From Heracleum sosnowskyi (lineage: Eukaryota; Streptophyta; Magnoliopsida; Apiales; Apiaceae), in the NCBI GenBank assembly GCA_030848705.1, contig CM061242.1, forward strand, positions 126,366,757-126,430,756: a DNA stretch of 64,000 bases. The letters run 5' to 3'. Position numbers and translations under genes: made by a program. The notes under the pieces were generated by a model that saw only the letters and a program-made list of their open reading frames with translations, did not search any database and was not told the origin of the DNA. This document shows, piece by piece, positions 49,012-59,800 of this stretch. How positions within the stretch are numbered: position 1 is the first letter of the stretch; each line of letters begins with the position of its first letter.

Positions 49012-51246
49012 CATTCAGATCTCACCTTCCTCAATCATTGGATCGGAGTTAGCAGCTTGATAATCAATCACTGATAGATAGTGCAGTGGTTCTCCAGGTT
49101 TAAGGATTGCTCTTTGGATGTGTCTTCCAATATATTCAACCTCTTGACCCACTCCAGCCCATAACCATGCAATGTTAACATCTTCCTTGTTTAGCTTTGG
49201 CATGTTTGGTAATCTGGTATGCACTTCCAATCCTCTTTCCACTCTTTTCCTATAGTAAGGAACATTCTCCATTAGAAATCTTCTAAGAGTGTCTGTTGCT
49301 TTGTCCTTCTCCGTTGATGTGAATCCAGTGGATCTAAGATACTTCTCAACTGATATTAGATAGTTGTTTGGATAGTCTCTCAGTTTGTCCTCAGCCAAAT
49401 AGAATATTCTGAACAAGTCATTCGTCATGAATCTAACCATTGGAGGATCTTTAGTAATCTCTGGACCGACTTTCATCAAGATCTCCTTAACATGCTCACG
49501 GAGCAGTTCATTTAGTCTTGTAGTTCTTTGAATCTTGATGAGTATCACCTGCAGTTCTGTGTATGTTCTCTGTTCTAAAAACTTAGTGGAAATCACAAAT
49601 GTACCTTTCTCAAGAAAATTGACCAGGATGTTCCAGGCTCCATTTGCTTTAACCCCAGCTTTCAGAAAGATCACAGTATTCCTCAGTGCAGTGAAATAAA
49701 TATGATCATCGGGATTTGCACTTCTTATGTTCTGAATTATGACTTCCACCTATGCATTGTCGTTGACTTCTAATCCGTCTTCAACTCCATAAAAGGTTTT
49801 ATAAGCCATCTCCCATTCACTTCCATGCTTGCTTGCCAAATCCATCATCTTTTTCTTCCTTACTTCAGCTTGCACCTTGGATCTTTTTAGCTTTTCAATC
49901 CTTAGAACTGCTTGGTGTCTTTCTTTCTCAGCATGCCTGACATCTATTGCAGCTCTTTGAGCTCTTATCGCTTCCAAGGCAGCTTCTTCTTCTTGTGACA
50001 GAGGATTTGCTTCTTCTTCCATATTATCCTCCCAGATTGGATATTCAACAGGCTCTGGATAATATGGCTCATGCTCCTCCTGAATTGGTTGCTCTTGCAT
50101 GACCTCAAATACCTCTTCACTCTTCTCTTCTTCTTGTACAAGTTCTTCTATCCAGTACTGTCTTATCGGAATAGCTTCAACCGTTTCCCAAACTCCCCAT
50201 CCATCCTTCTTCCCATCTCCAACTTTCTCCCCCTTAGTTGAGGAATCCTCGACAAAAGCATCCTCAGCATAGAAGGCATCAGAAGGATCAGGTTGTTGAT
50301 TTGAAGGTCTAGGTTGTCCACTTTGTTGGTTCTTTAGCATAGTCCAAATAGACTGTACCCCGTCACTTTGATTTTCCATGAAATCCAATAGATCCTTATT
50401 CATCTCTTGCATAGAAGCCAGCTTCAGGTCAATGTCATCCAATCTGGAGTTGGTAGTCTTCTCAATCTTGTCCAGTCTCTGGTTCAGCTTAGACTCCACT
50501 CGAGAAAGGGTGTTCATTGCATCTTTTACCCTAGCTTGACCATCCCGGATAACCAGAACATCTTCTTTCAAAGCTTCTTGTCCTTGTGACAAAGCATCTA
50601 CTTCATTCATGAATCCATCTTTAAGTTCCTTGACGTCCGTCCTCAACTCGATCAGTTCCTCCAATGCTTCCTTCTTTAAGGAGTCCACTGCTTGCTTCGT
50701 ACCTGTTATAGTGCCAGATGCACTGCCAATGACCCTGAATGTTCTTCTGGAATCAGCTGCAGCCAAGTCAACCTTCTCTTAAATAGACTTTAAAGAAGCA
50801 TTGGCTTGACTAGAGGAGATCCCTTGGTCAAAGGAAGGTCGCAGTGGAACCTTGAATAGTGGATTTCCTTCTTTGTCACGAACTGTCATCTCCTTGAGGG
50901 TAGATTGAACTTGTAACTCTCTTTCTGTCGGTAATAGCAAATCATCAATATTTGGAAGGGTTAGGGTGTCACTCCTCACGTTTGGCTCTGGGTGTACACT
51001 CAACGTTTCTGTCGGTGTTTCACTCATTTTTCCTTTCCCACTCAGGCCAGGTGTAAGTGTTTTTGTTTCACTCAATCCCTTTTTGCTCAATGTACCTGCA
51101 GAAGAAAACACCGTAGCCGTCCTTAAGGAGGTCACCGGTGGTGCAATGGGGCTTCGCAAGTCCCCGTCCTTGGTTAAACCAAGTTGCTGATCATCCGTAG
51201 ATGATATATCCTTTGAAGGATCTAGAGTTTGAATCTCTAGGGAGTA
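49012..51246 (-). pseudogene. Env-like ORF of E5, C-terminal two-thirds, broken
   Basis: Aligns with the E3 env-like protein from its SPIAPPVTSL block through the coiled coil, EDSSTKGE, DGWGVWETVEAIPIRQYW and the C-terminal domain to EEGEI. All pieces share one frame but two nonsense changes interrupt it: TAA where E3 has a Gln codon (about 50776, minus strand) and TAG where E3 has Glu (49750-49752). The final stop comes a few codons earlier than in E3. The 5' end is lost at 51246. Not functional. Confidence 0.88.
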
Positions 51247-51266
51247 AAACCAAGTTGCTGATCATC
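51247..51266. other. 20-bp templated filler at the E5 deletion junction
   Basis: Exact copy of the 20 bp at 51176-51195 inside E5, inserted between the broken end of E5 and resumed nsLTP intergenic DNA. It shares a few bases (ATCTT) with the sequence it joins. Typical of end joining with templated insertion. Confidence 0.75.
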
Positions 51267-52380
51267 TTAAAATATGTATAAAAAGAAATAAATAAATAAA
51301 TAAATGAAAGAGATAAAATTCATGTGATCCACTAACATTAATTTCTTTTTTGTTATCTTGTTGAGTTGGTGAAATACATACCCGTGTTCCGAAAGTAAAA
51401 TCACGTGATTGTAAATATGTCACTTAGAGTTTGTGGATTACATATTTTTATTCCAAAAATAAAATCACACGATTATAATACTCGTCTTTCAAAACTGAAA
51501 TCACGTGATTGTAAAAATGTCATCTAAAATAGGAGGTTTGGAGATCATCATAGGATATTATAGTTGCTTGAGAATCATCCTCCATGTTTCTATGTTAGGG
51601 ATACTTTTAATTTTGAGAAACATTTACAATTAGGGATAGAAATATAGATTCAATTTAAAATGAAAATATGAAGTGAAGATTAAATGATTCGTATGTTGTC
51701 CGCATTACGATATGATATTTTGGTTTTTAAATCATCATTTTCTACTATCAAATCATAACTTCGAGTTTATCAGTAAAAATTCAATACAAAACACTAATTA
51801 TTTACAATGAGATCACATATATATTATATGCCCAAATAACTGTTTTCAGCTTTTAAATCATGAGCTCAAGTTTACCTGTTAAAAAAGATATAGATCCAAA
51901 TACGCAAGTGATGCAGATTACTTGATGATCTAGATCATTTTATACACAAAACATATGCAAATGGATGTAGATCGGAGAATAGGTTACAACATGATAAACG
52001 TAATGACGGTTACAGCCAGTGGTGGAGGAGGTGGTGGGGCATGGAGGAGTAGGTGAGATTAAAATTTAGATCTGGTACAAGTAACATGTAAACCTATGTG
52101 TAGGTATATGTGTACGGTGTAGATTAAAAGGAATCAAGACTGAGATTAGATCTCAGTTCTCATTTTAATATTGATTCTCATTTGAGTACTTCCTTATATA
52201 TATATTGAAGTTTTATAAGCACGAAATTTTATCAAAATTCGAGTTTGAATTAGGTAAAAATCGAATTTTGAATTTCAATTTGATACACCTGAAATTCATA
52301 CAAACTCTTTCAAATTTAAATAACAAACTACTAAATTTCGAGTTTAGTAAAATCCAATCAAATTAGATCTGGTTATAAAC
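51263..52380 (-). repeat. Intergenic tail of a further nsLTP unit (gene lost)
   Basis: Equivalent to unit A from about 44756 to 45905. Its first 590 bp repeat sequence already present at 47070-47659, so it is not simply the remainder of unit B; it looks like the upstream tail of another copy whose gene was deleted. No ORF of interest. Confidence 0.7.
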
Positions 52381-52455
52381 CATAAAAGAAGAGTAAACAT
52401 AATAAATCACACTACTTTATTTTTGAATATATATGATTACATAAAAATTCTGAAA

Positions 52456-52755
52456 CTAATTACATTTGGTGGGAATAGTAACACCACATGTAGCAGCAAC
52501 TTTTCTGGCACCGGGAGAATTGATGTACTTCCCGAAAGCAGGATTACCAAGGTATTGAAAAAAACAAGGCTCTTGTGCTTTCAAGTTGGTACAACATTGA
52601 GGTAGTGGTGGTATGTTGGGATCTGTTATGGATGGAAGACACACGGCCAACGACGCTGGATTACATTCCACTGATTTCACCACCGATATTTCTGCTGATA
52701 TAATTACAGCTACTGCAATTACTATAGTTAAAATTTTGTTCAAGGTGATTGCCAT
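52456..52755 (-). CDS. Type-2 nsLTP, copy C, missing one conserved cysteine
   Basis: 99 aa, same layout as A and B, but residue 66 is Phe instead of Cys (codon TGT to TTT at about 52558-52560), destroying the C-x-C motif. In nsLTP2 structures the sixth Cys pairs with the eighth (here C98), so one disulfide should be lost and the fold weakened. Other changes: T11I, D30E, K47N. TATA box and poly(A) signal are kept, but only 416 bp of native upstream DNA remain before E4. Likely a decaying copy or one with altered properties; the ORF is otherwise open. Confidence 0.9.
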   Translation of the reverse strand: MAITLNKILTIVIAVAVIISAEISVVKSVECNPASLAVCLPSITDPNIPPLPQCCTNLKAQEPCFFQYLGNPAFGKYINSPGARKVAATCGVTIPTKCN

Positions 52756-52841
52756 TTCTCTAAACTCTAATGACTTACAACTACTTTTACTTGTAATGAG
52801 TGATAATTGTGTGAGATGATAAATGGTTGATTATGAAGTAG

Positions 52842-52849
52842 TATTTATA
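52842..52849 (-). promoter_or_regulatory. TATA box of nsLTP C
   Basis: TATAAATA on the minus strand, about 87 bp from the ATG. Confidence 0.7.
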
Positions 52850-53171
52850 GGGGAAAACAATATGCTTAATAAACGTTACACATGAATAACTGATGTGTAA
52901 GATTTAGTAAAAGTTATAAACTAGAACCGTCATAAATGAGAAAGAAAGTAACAGTGGAAGTCGATACTATATAAGATATCAAAACAACATTTAGAAAGAG
53001 ACAATTTATTAATTTTGTGGATATTCCATAATCTAAATCATGAAATATGAAGATAATATTGTTCGTGACTCAGGAAATTTCTTGAGGTACTTTCTTTAAA
53101 CTGAAGCAGAGTATTAAATGTGATGTTAATCTAATTGCTAATTACTTATAATTAATTTTATGTTTCATTTT

Positions 53172-54480
53172 TGAAAGGCATATGTCTAGTCCTATTTGTA
53201 AACACCGAGGATTCTACTCAACTTTAATTAAGATGTAATAAGTAAATAATAAAAATCAAATGTCACAGGAATCTCAGAAGGTTATATCTGTCAAAGAATG
53301 AAGATTAAAGTCATCTACAGACTTGAAGTGATTCTACATTGAAAGAAGCTCAATTTATTGATCAAGCCTCAATGAAGTATTCAAGCTCAGTGGATTTATT
53401 AAAGTGACAGAGATTTCAAGTGGTGACAGAAAAAGATACTGATTACGGAGTTCTTGAATGAGAAGGAAGTGAATCACTGCTTAAAGTCAAATAGATAAAG
53501 AACAAACATTGTCGTTAGTCACTCATGAACCAGACAGTGCATCGAGTGTCAACGTACTATTGTGTTTGTTATTTATCTAAGTTTTTAGTGATTCTGGAAT
53601 TAATTAAGAAGTCAACTAATTCTATTTATTCTCTTATAAATAATTAATATTATTAAGTATATTATTTATTAAATTAATTCTGCAAAGAATTAATTTAATA
53701 CATAATTTATTTAGTTAATTATTTAAATTAGAATATATTTGAACTAGGAAGACTTAGGATTGAACTAGGAAGACTTAGTTCTTTGAACTAGGAAGACTAC
53801 CAAGGCTGTCTTCCCGATTGTCTTCCTAGGCCAAACCACTGTCTTCCCGGTTGTCTTCTAAGTACAAACCTTGTCTTCCCGAAAGTCTTCCAAGGCAAAT
53901 TTGTTAGTTTTCCAGAAAGTCTTCCAATTACTTTCTGCAGTGGATTGGCGCGTGAAGAAAAGGAACAAGTGGTTTGTATAAAGAAAAACAAGGCAGTTGA
54001 CAAAAGAGAACAGACAGCAGAAAAGAAACAGAAGATAAGAAAACAAACATTCCATTGAAAGCTCTTCTTAAATTCTTCAACTGCAAAGCACTAATTTCTG
54101 ACCAGTGATTTAATTCTTGACAAGTTCTTATCATTAAATTCATAAGAATCATTTCACTTGTACTGCTTTAGCTTTCTAGCGGATCATAATCCCTAGATTT
54201 TATATCGAACTACTTTTTAGTATTCGATCCTTTTTATTACAAAAATAGATAAATTCATGTCGAATTTATTCTAGATTTGTTTTATTAAGTTCTTTGTAAT
54301 CAGTGATCAAAGTTGTAACACTCCTCAAGTTTAATAGAGTTTCTATTTAACTTGAATATTGTTTCAGTTTTTATTCCGCACTAATTTGTTCTAAACAGTT
54401 AAATCTTTTAAAGGACAAATTCGATAAAACGGTATAGTTTGTATTCAACCCCCCTTCTACAAACTTATCAGGACCTAACA
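53172..54480 (+). repeat. 5' LTR of E4 (1309 bp)
   Basis: TGAAAGGC...CCTAACA. Private motif AGGAAGACTAC / GTCTTCCCGATTGTC repeated at 53746-53935, followed by TATAAAG at 53977-53983. C-run near the end. Start and length match the D LTR. Confidence 0.93.
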
Positions 54481-54482
54481 AT

Positions 54483-54494
54483 TGGTATCAGAGC
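54483..54494 (+). other. Primer-binding site of E4
   Basis: TGGTATCAGAGC, initiator Met-tRNA complement, two bases after the LTR. Confidence 0.95.
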
Positions 54495-54581
54495 CTTTTG
54501 ATTGATATACTAATCAAAGATCCAATTGTTTGAGATTTTTTTTCTTAACTCTGAATTTTATTTTTCTAAAAATCTCAAAAG

Positions 54582-56822
54582 ATGTCTACTACACAGAAAG
54601 TGGGGACAGTTAAAATCCCAATATTCAGCAAGGAGCATTATCCAATGTGGAAGAAGAAAATGCTCCTATTTCTTAAGGTTGCAAATCCTAAATACTTGGA
54701 TGTGCTGAAGAGTGGTCCCAAACTCCCTATGATTATTGATCCTGAAGTTGTTGAGGATAATGTTGTGACTAGGGCTGCTAGAATGTACCCTAAAGATCCC
54801 AAGGAATACACTCCTGATGAGAAAGAGGATGTTACCTTGGATTCATGTCTTCAGTTGATCCTTATTGAGAGTCTTGATCCTATCATGCATAATCATGTCC
54901 TAAATTGTGAAACTGCCAAACATATTTGGGGAACCATAGAGATAATCAATGAGGGGACTGAAGAGGTTAGGGAGAATATGCTGGAAATTCTCACTTCACA
55001 ATATGAGCATTTCAGATCAAACCCTGGTGAAGGTATCTCTCAGGTTTTTGAGAGATACAACAAATTAATCAATGATCTGAATCTCAATGGGAAGCACTAC
55101 ACCAACAAGGAGATTAACAAGAAGTTCCTTCTTACACTTCCACCTCATTTGGAGCACAAGATATCTGCTATTAGAGAAGCAAGAGACATGAATGAGCTTG
55201 CTTTGGAAAGATTGTATGGTGTCTTGAAGACCTATGAGCTGGAGCAGATTCAACAGAAGGAGCTGTATGGAACTGGAAGGATTGTTGGTACCTCCACTGC
55301 ATTGGCTGCTGAAGTCCCACAGAAACTGGAAGTGAAGGCTGTTCAACCTTCCAGTTCTCACATGAATGTTATTGATGCTGAATATGGATTAACATCCATT
55401 GATCAATCTGGTGGTGACTTCTATTCTTTGGAAGAACTTGATCAGCTGGAGGATGGTGATTTGGCTTTGATAGTCAGAAAGTTTGGGAAGTTTAGATTCA
55501 AGAGGAATCCCAATCTTAAGTTCAGACCCAGATTTCAGAGAGGTGGATCTTCATCTTCAAGTGGCACAAGGGGTGGCTACAAAACTGGAACTGTGGAAAG
55601 GAGTATAATCAGATGCTACAATTGCAATGAGTTGGGTCACTTTGCTACTGAGTGCAGAAAGCCAAAGCAAGTGACTAGAAACACATTTGATTCTAGCAAG
55701 AAGAACAAGATTGGGAAGGCCTATGTTGCTGAGGGAAAGAGTTGGGATGACACTGACAGTGATGAAGAAGCAGGTGAGATTGGGAACCTTGCTTTAATGG
55801 CTAAAGAGGAAAGCACTTCATCCAGATACATGTCAGAGGTAACCTTTACTGATGCTGAAATGATTTATCATCTTGGTGGCACCATAAGTTGTGCACGCAC
55901 TGAAAATGATAGAATAAATCTTTTAAACACAAATCTTGAAAAGGAATTAAAAGATTTGAAACTTGTGCATGTTAATCAGGATGAACTTAATGAGAAAATT
56001 GCTTTTCTGGAGAATAGGGTTAAATGTTATATTCAACTGGAAACCATTCTCAAAGAGCAGATTAGTGAGCTCAAAACCAAAGCTAATGCCTATTACAACT
56101 CTTGTAAAACGGCTAAAGAAATTTTCAATAAACAAGCTATTGGTAATCATGTCAGTATAGGTTATGATTATAATGAGGCTATAGGATTGCTTGGTATTAA
56201 TACACCTTGTAGGGTCAGAGAAGAAGGAAAGGCTGTTCCTTATATTCTTAAGGGTATTAAAACACCCTTCTGTAAGGAGTCTGAGGCAGAGCCTCTGAAT
56301 GAATCTTCTATCATTATTGCTGAGGAGATTCATGAAGAAGATGTTGCCTTAGAAGCTGAGAAATCCAAAAAGTGTGTATCTGATATTCCAGTCAAAGTTG
56401 CTACAACTAAAAAGACTAAATCAGATATCCATAAATTGGATCAAAACAACTGTAGAACTAACATGCCTGCTATTAATTCTTCTCATAAAGCATGTGGTGT
56501 GGGTAATTGCATGTCTTGTGCTTTTAATGTTATGTATGCTTTCTTTAATAAAAAGCATGTATCTAGTGATAAGACTGCTCCACGTCAACATGTTAATAAT
56601 AAGAAGCATGTTAAAACAAAGACTACTAGTCCTCCTCAGACTAGAGTGGATTCATTTATCCCTAAGCCTACTCAGAAATGTGTTAAGGCTGGTTATAAAT
56701 GGAAACGCTCTTATGTGAAAGAGGATGAAGTAGTTTTAGTTAGAAATGTTGTTTTGCCTGACAAAGGCCAGTTCTTTAAGTATGCCGGACCCAATCAATT
56801 TTGGGCTCCGAAGAAGGACTAA
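54582..56822 (+). CDS. Gag of E4, long form (746 aa)
   Basis: ATG 54582 (MSTTQKVGTVKIPIFSKEHY) to TAA 56820-56822. Copia gag polypeptide domain (UBN2-like) residues about 10-230; CCHC knuckle CYNCNELGHFATEC (55614-55655); acidic KSWDDTDSDEE; then, beyond a predicted splice donor at 55839, a coiled coil (55930-56100), a C-x4-C-M-x-C motif near 56493 shared with E2, and the terminal GPNQFWAPKKD. The pol frame opens at 56780 in frame -1 relative to gag; I see no canonical slippery heptamer in register in the 43-nt overlap. Forms the particle and packages element RNA. Confidence 0.92.
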   Translation: MSTTQKVGTVKIPIFSKEHYPMWKKKMLLFLKVANPKYLDVLKSGPKLPMIIDPEVVEDNVVTRAARMYPKDPKEYTPDEKEDVTLDSCLQLILIESLDPIMHNHVLNCETAKHIWGTIEIINEGTEEVRENMLEILTSQYEHFRSNPGEGISQVFERYNKLINDLNLNGKHYTNKEINKKFLLTLPPHLEHKISAIREARDMNELALERLYGVLKTYELEQIQQKELYGTGRIVGTSTALAAEVPQKLEVKAVQPSSSHMNVIDAEYGLTSIDQSGGDFYSLEELDQLEDGDLALIVRKFGKFRFKRNPNLKFRPRFQRGGSSSSSGTRGGYKTGTVERSIIRCYNCNELGHFATECRKPKQVTRNTFDSSKKNKIGKAYVAEGKSWDDTDSDEEAGEIGNLALMAKEESTSSRYMSEVTFTDAEMIYHLGGTISCARTENDRINLLNTNLEKELKDLKLVHVNQDELNEKIAFLENRVKCYIQLETILKEQISELKTKANAYYNSCKTAKEIFNKQAIGNHVSIGYDYNEAIGLLGINTPCRVREEGKAVPYILKGIKTPFCKESEAEPLNESSIIIAEEIHEEDVALEAEKSKKCVSDIPVKVATTKKTKSDIHKLDQNNCRTNMPAINSSHKACGVGNCMSCAFNVMYAFFNKKHVSSDKTAPRQHVNNKKHVKTKTTSPPQTRVDSFIPKPTQKCVKAGYKWKRSYVKEDEVVLVRNVVLPDKGQFFKYAGPNQFWAPKKD

Positions 56823-56839
56823 TCAATCTGATATTGCAG
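55839..56839 (+). other. Predicted GT-AG intron in gag of E4
   Basis: Donor GAG|GTAACC after 55838 (phase 0); acceptor ATATTGCAG|GGAGTT, exon from 56840 (phase 0 in the pol frame). Length 1001 nt. A CTAAT branch-point-like sequence overlaps the gag TAA, about 19 nt before the acceptor. Removal fuses short Gag to protease in frame. Splicing inferred. Confidence 0.6.
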
Positions 56840-59800
56840 GGAGTTAAACAGGTAAACCGAGTTATGTGGATTCTGGACAGTGGCTGTTCAAGGCATATGA
56901 CCGGAGATAGAGCCCTGCTATCAGATGTGATTGTGAAAGCTGGCCCAGTAGTTACCTTTGGAGATAACAGCAAGGGTATTACGAAAGGATATGGCTGTTT
57001 GAAGTACGGAAATGTTATCATTGAAGATGTTTCATTTGTGGAAGGTCTGACGTTCAATCTTCTCAGCATCAGTCAGTTCTGTGACAGAGGATATGCTGTT
57101 TCCTTTGAAAGAGAGAAGTGTCAGATCACTCACAAGAAGAATGGAAAGCCTGCTCTTCAAGGAGTAAGGAAAGGTGACTTGTTCATAGCTGATCTGAACT
57201 CGGGATTCAAAGATGAAGTGAATTGTTTTTATGCTAAAGCTTCATCAGATGATAGTTGGCTATGGCACAAGAAGATGTCTCACCTTAACTTCAAAACTAT
57301 GAACTCTTTAGTCAAGAGGGAATTAGTTAGAGGTTTGCCTCAGATGGAATTTACACAGGAAGGACTGTGTGAGGCATGTCAGAAGGGAAAGTCAAAGAAA
57401 GCTTCTCACAAGGGCACTGACACATCATCAATAACTGAACCTCTTCAGCTACTGCACATGGATTTGTTTGGTCCAGTCAATGTGATGTCCATGTCAAAGA
57501 AACAATATGCACTTGTGATTGTTGATGACTATTCAAAATATACATGGGTTTTATTCCTACATTCCAAGGATGAGACCCCATTCCTGGTGATTAGCCATGT
57601 AAAGATGATTGAGCTGGATTCTAGATTCCCTGTTAGAGCCATAAGGTCAGATAATGGTACGGAATTCAAGAATGCCATTCTGAATGACTTTTGTGCTGAT
57701 AAAGGAATAACAAGACAGTATTCTGCCCCTAGAACTCCTCAACAAAATGGAGTAGTGGAAAGAAAGAATCGTACATTGATTGAAGCAGCTAGGACTATGC
57801 TAAGTGAGTCCAAACTTCCAACGTACTTTTGGGCTGAAGCAGCGAATACAGCTTGTTATACTCAGAATCGAACTTTAATCAACAAGGACTTAATGAAGAC
57901 TCCGTATGAGATCATGAACAATAAGAAACCAACTGTCAAGTACTTTCATGTATTTGGAGCAAAATGCTTTGTGCTTTTAGATGACAATGTTAAACGTGGC
58001 AAGTTTGATGCAAAGGCACAAGAAGCTATTTTTGTTGGATATTCCAGAAGATCTTACAGGGTCTATGTGGTTGGCAGTCACACAGTAAAGGAAAGTGTCA
58101 ATGTTACTTTTGATGACACTAAGTTCCCCAATATCCAAAAAGAAGATTCATCTGAAGAGCTGAAGTTTGATAACTTGCCAGACTCAGAATCAGATGATGA
58201 TGCCCCACCTGAAGTTATTGCTGGAAATGATAATAACAATGATGATATTAATCCTGGTGATGGTGGTGGAAACATTGGTAACAATGGAGATACCACTAAC
58301 ACTGGAGAAGAATCATCAAGGCAGACAAGCAACAACTCAGGGGGAGCAAATGAAGGATCAACTAGTCACTCACAACATCAAAGTGAATTTCAAGGCGAAT
58401 CATCAAGATCAAATCTTCCAAGACAGACTGTTTGGAATAGAGCTCATCCTTTTGAGCTGATCATTGGTGATCCAGATGTTGGAGTTAAAACTAGAAGAGC
58501 TTCTCAGAATGAATGTCTTTTCTCAGCATTTCTATCTAAAATGGAGCCAAAGAAAACTGAGGAAGCACTGACTGATCCAGATTGGGTGATTGCTATGCAA
58601 GATGAACTCAATCAATTTGAACAACAGCAAGTCTGGAAGCTGGTACCCAGGCCAAAGAACAAGAAAGTAGTTGGTACAAGATGGGTATACAGGAACAAGC
58701 TAGATGAGGATGGCATTGTTACAAGGAACAAGGCAAGACTGGTTGCACAAGGGTATTCTCAAGCTGAAGGCATTGATTATGATGAAACCTATGCACCAGT
58801 GGCTAGACTTGAGGCCATCAGGATGTTCTTAGCATTTGCTGCTTATTCCAATTTTAAAGTCTATCAAATGGATGTTAAGAGTGCATTCCTGAATGGTGAA
58901 CTTGATGAAGAAGTGTATGTGGAACAGCCCCCTGGCTTTGAAAATCAGGAGCTGCTGGACTTTGTGTACTTTCTCTTCAAGGCTATCTATGGTCTCAAAC
59001 AAGCCCCAAGAAAATGGTATGACACTCTCTCTGGTTTTCTTTTAGAAAATGGTTTTGTTAGAGGTATCATAGACAAAACTCTTTTTTCAAAGAAACACAA
59101 AAATGATATGATATTAGTCCAAGTCTATGTGGATGACATCATATTTGGGTCTACTAATGATAATCTCTGTAAGAGATTTGCTGAGCTAATGCAGAGTAAG
59201 TTTGAAATGAGTATGATGGGTGAGCTGAAGTTCTTTCTTGGATTACAAGTAAGTCAAAGGTCAAATGGAATATTTATTTGTCAATCCAAGTATCTCAAAG
59301 AACTCCTCAAGAAGTATCACATGGAGGATTCAGCATCAGCAAGGACTCCATCTTCAACAGCAATCAAACTTGGAGCTTCTGACAAATCTATCAAGGTAGA
59401 TGTTACAAGCTACAGAGGTATGATTGGCTCTTTACTCTATCTTACTACTAGTAGACCAGATATTATGTATGCTACATGCTTGTGTGCAAGGTTCCAAGCG
59501 GACCCTAGAGATGTTCATCTCGTTGCTGTGAAAAGAATCTTGAGATATCTTAAGGGTACACCTAATCTAGGTATCTGGTACCCTAAAGATTCTGGTTTTA
59601 ATCTTGTTGGATATACAGATTCTGATTATGCAGGTAGTGTTGTGGATAGAAAGAGTACCTCTGGGAGTTGTCAATTCCTAGGAGGTAGGTTGATTTCCTG
59701 GTATAGCAAGAAACAGCAAACAGTTTCCAATTCAACAGCAGAAGCTGAATATATTGCTGCTGGAAGCTGTTGTGCTCAGATCTTATGGATACGGAATCAA

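Larger units (their letters stand above)
47660..51246 (-). mobile_element. Element E5, truncated E3-family retrotransposon, minus strand
   Basis: On the minus strand: the later part of an env-like ORF, the pre-PPT box, polypurine tract and a complete 3' LTR. Gag, pol, the start of the env-like ORF and the 5' LTR are missing. LTR start and end, ORF and pre-PPT box match E3 but with visibly more substitutions, so it is older. The left edge abuts unit B (TAAAT, 47655-47659, is the expected duplication); the right edge is a deletion junction with filler DNA. Confidence 0.9.
52381..53171 (-). repeat. nsLTP tandem unit C (cut by element E4)
   Basis: Contains gene C and about 416 bp of its upstream region. 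At 53172 the E4 LTR replaces the sequence that follows in units A and B (CACTCTTAAAATATATCGG). Confidence 0.88.

Noticed and set aside
56780..56822. Programmed -1 frameshift between gag and pol in E4
   Set aside because: Frame relation would fit, but no X-XXY-YYZ heptamer lies in the gag register in the overlap, and the mechanism would not serve E2 or C. Kept only as an alternative to splicing.
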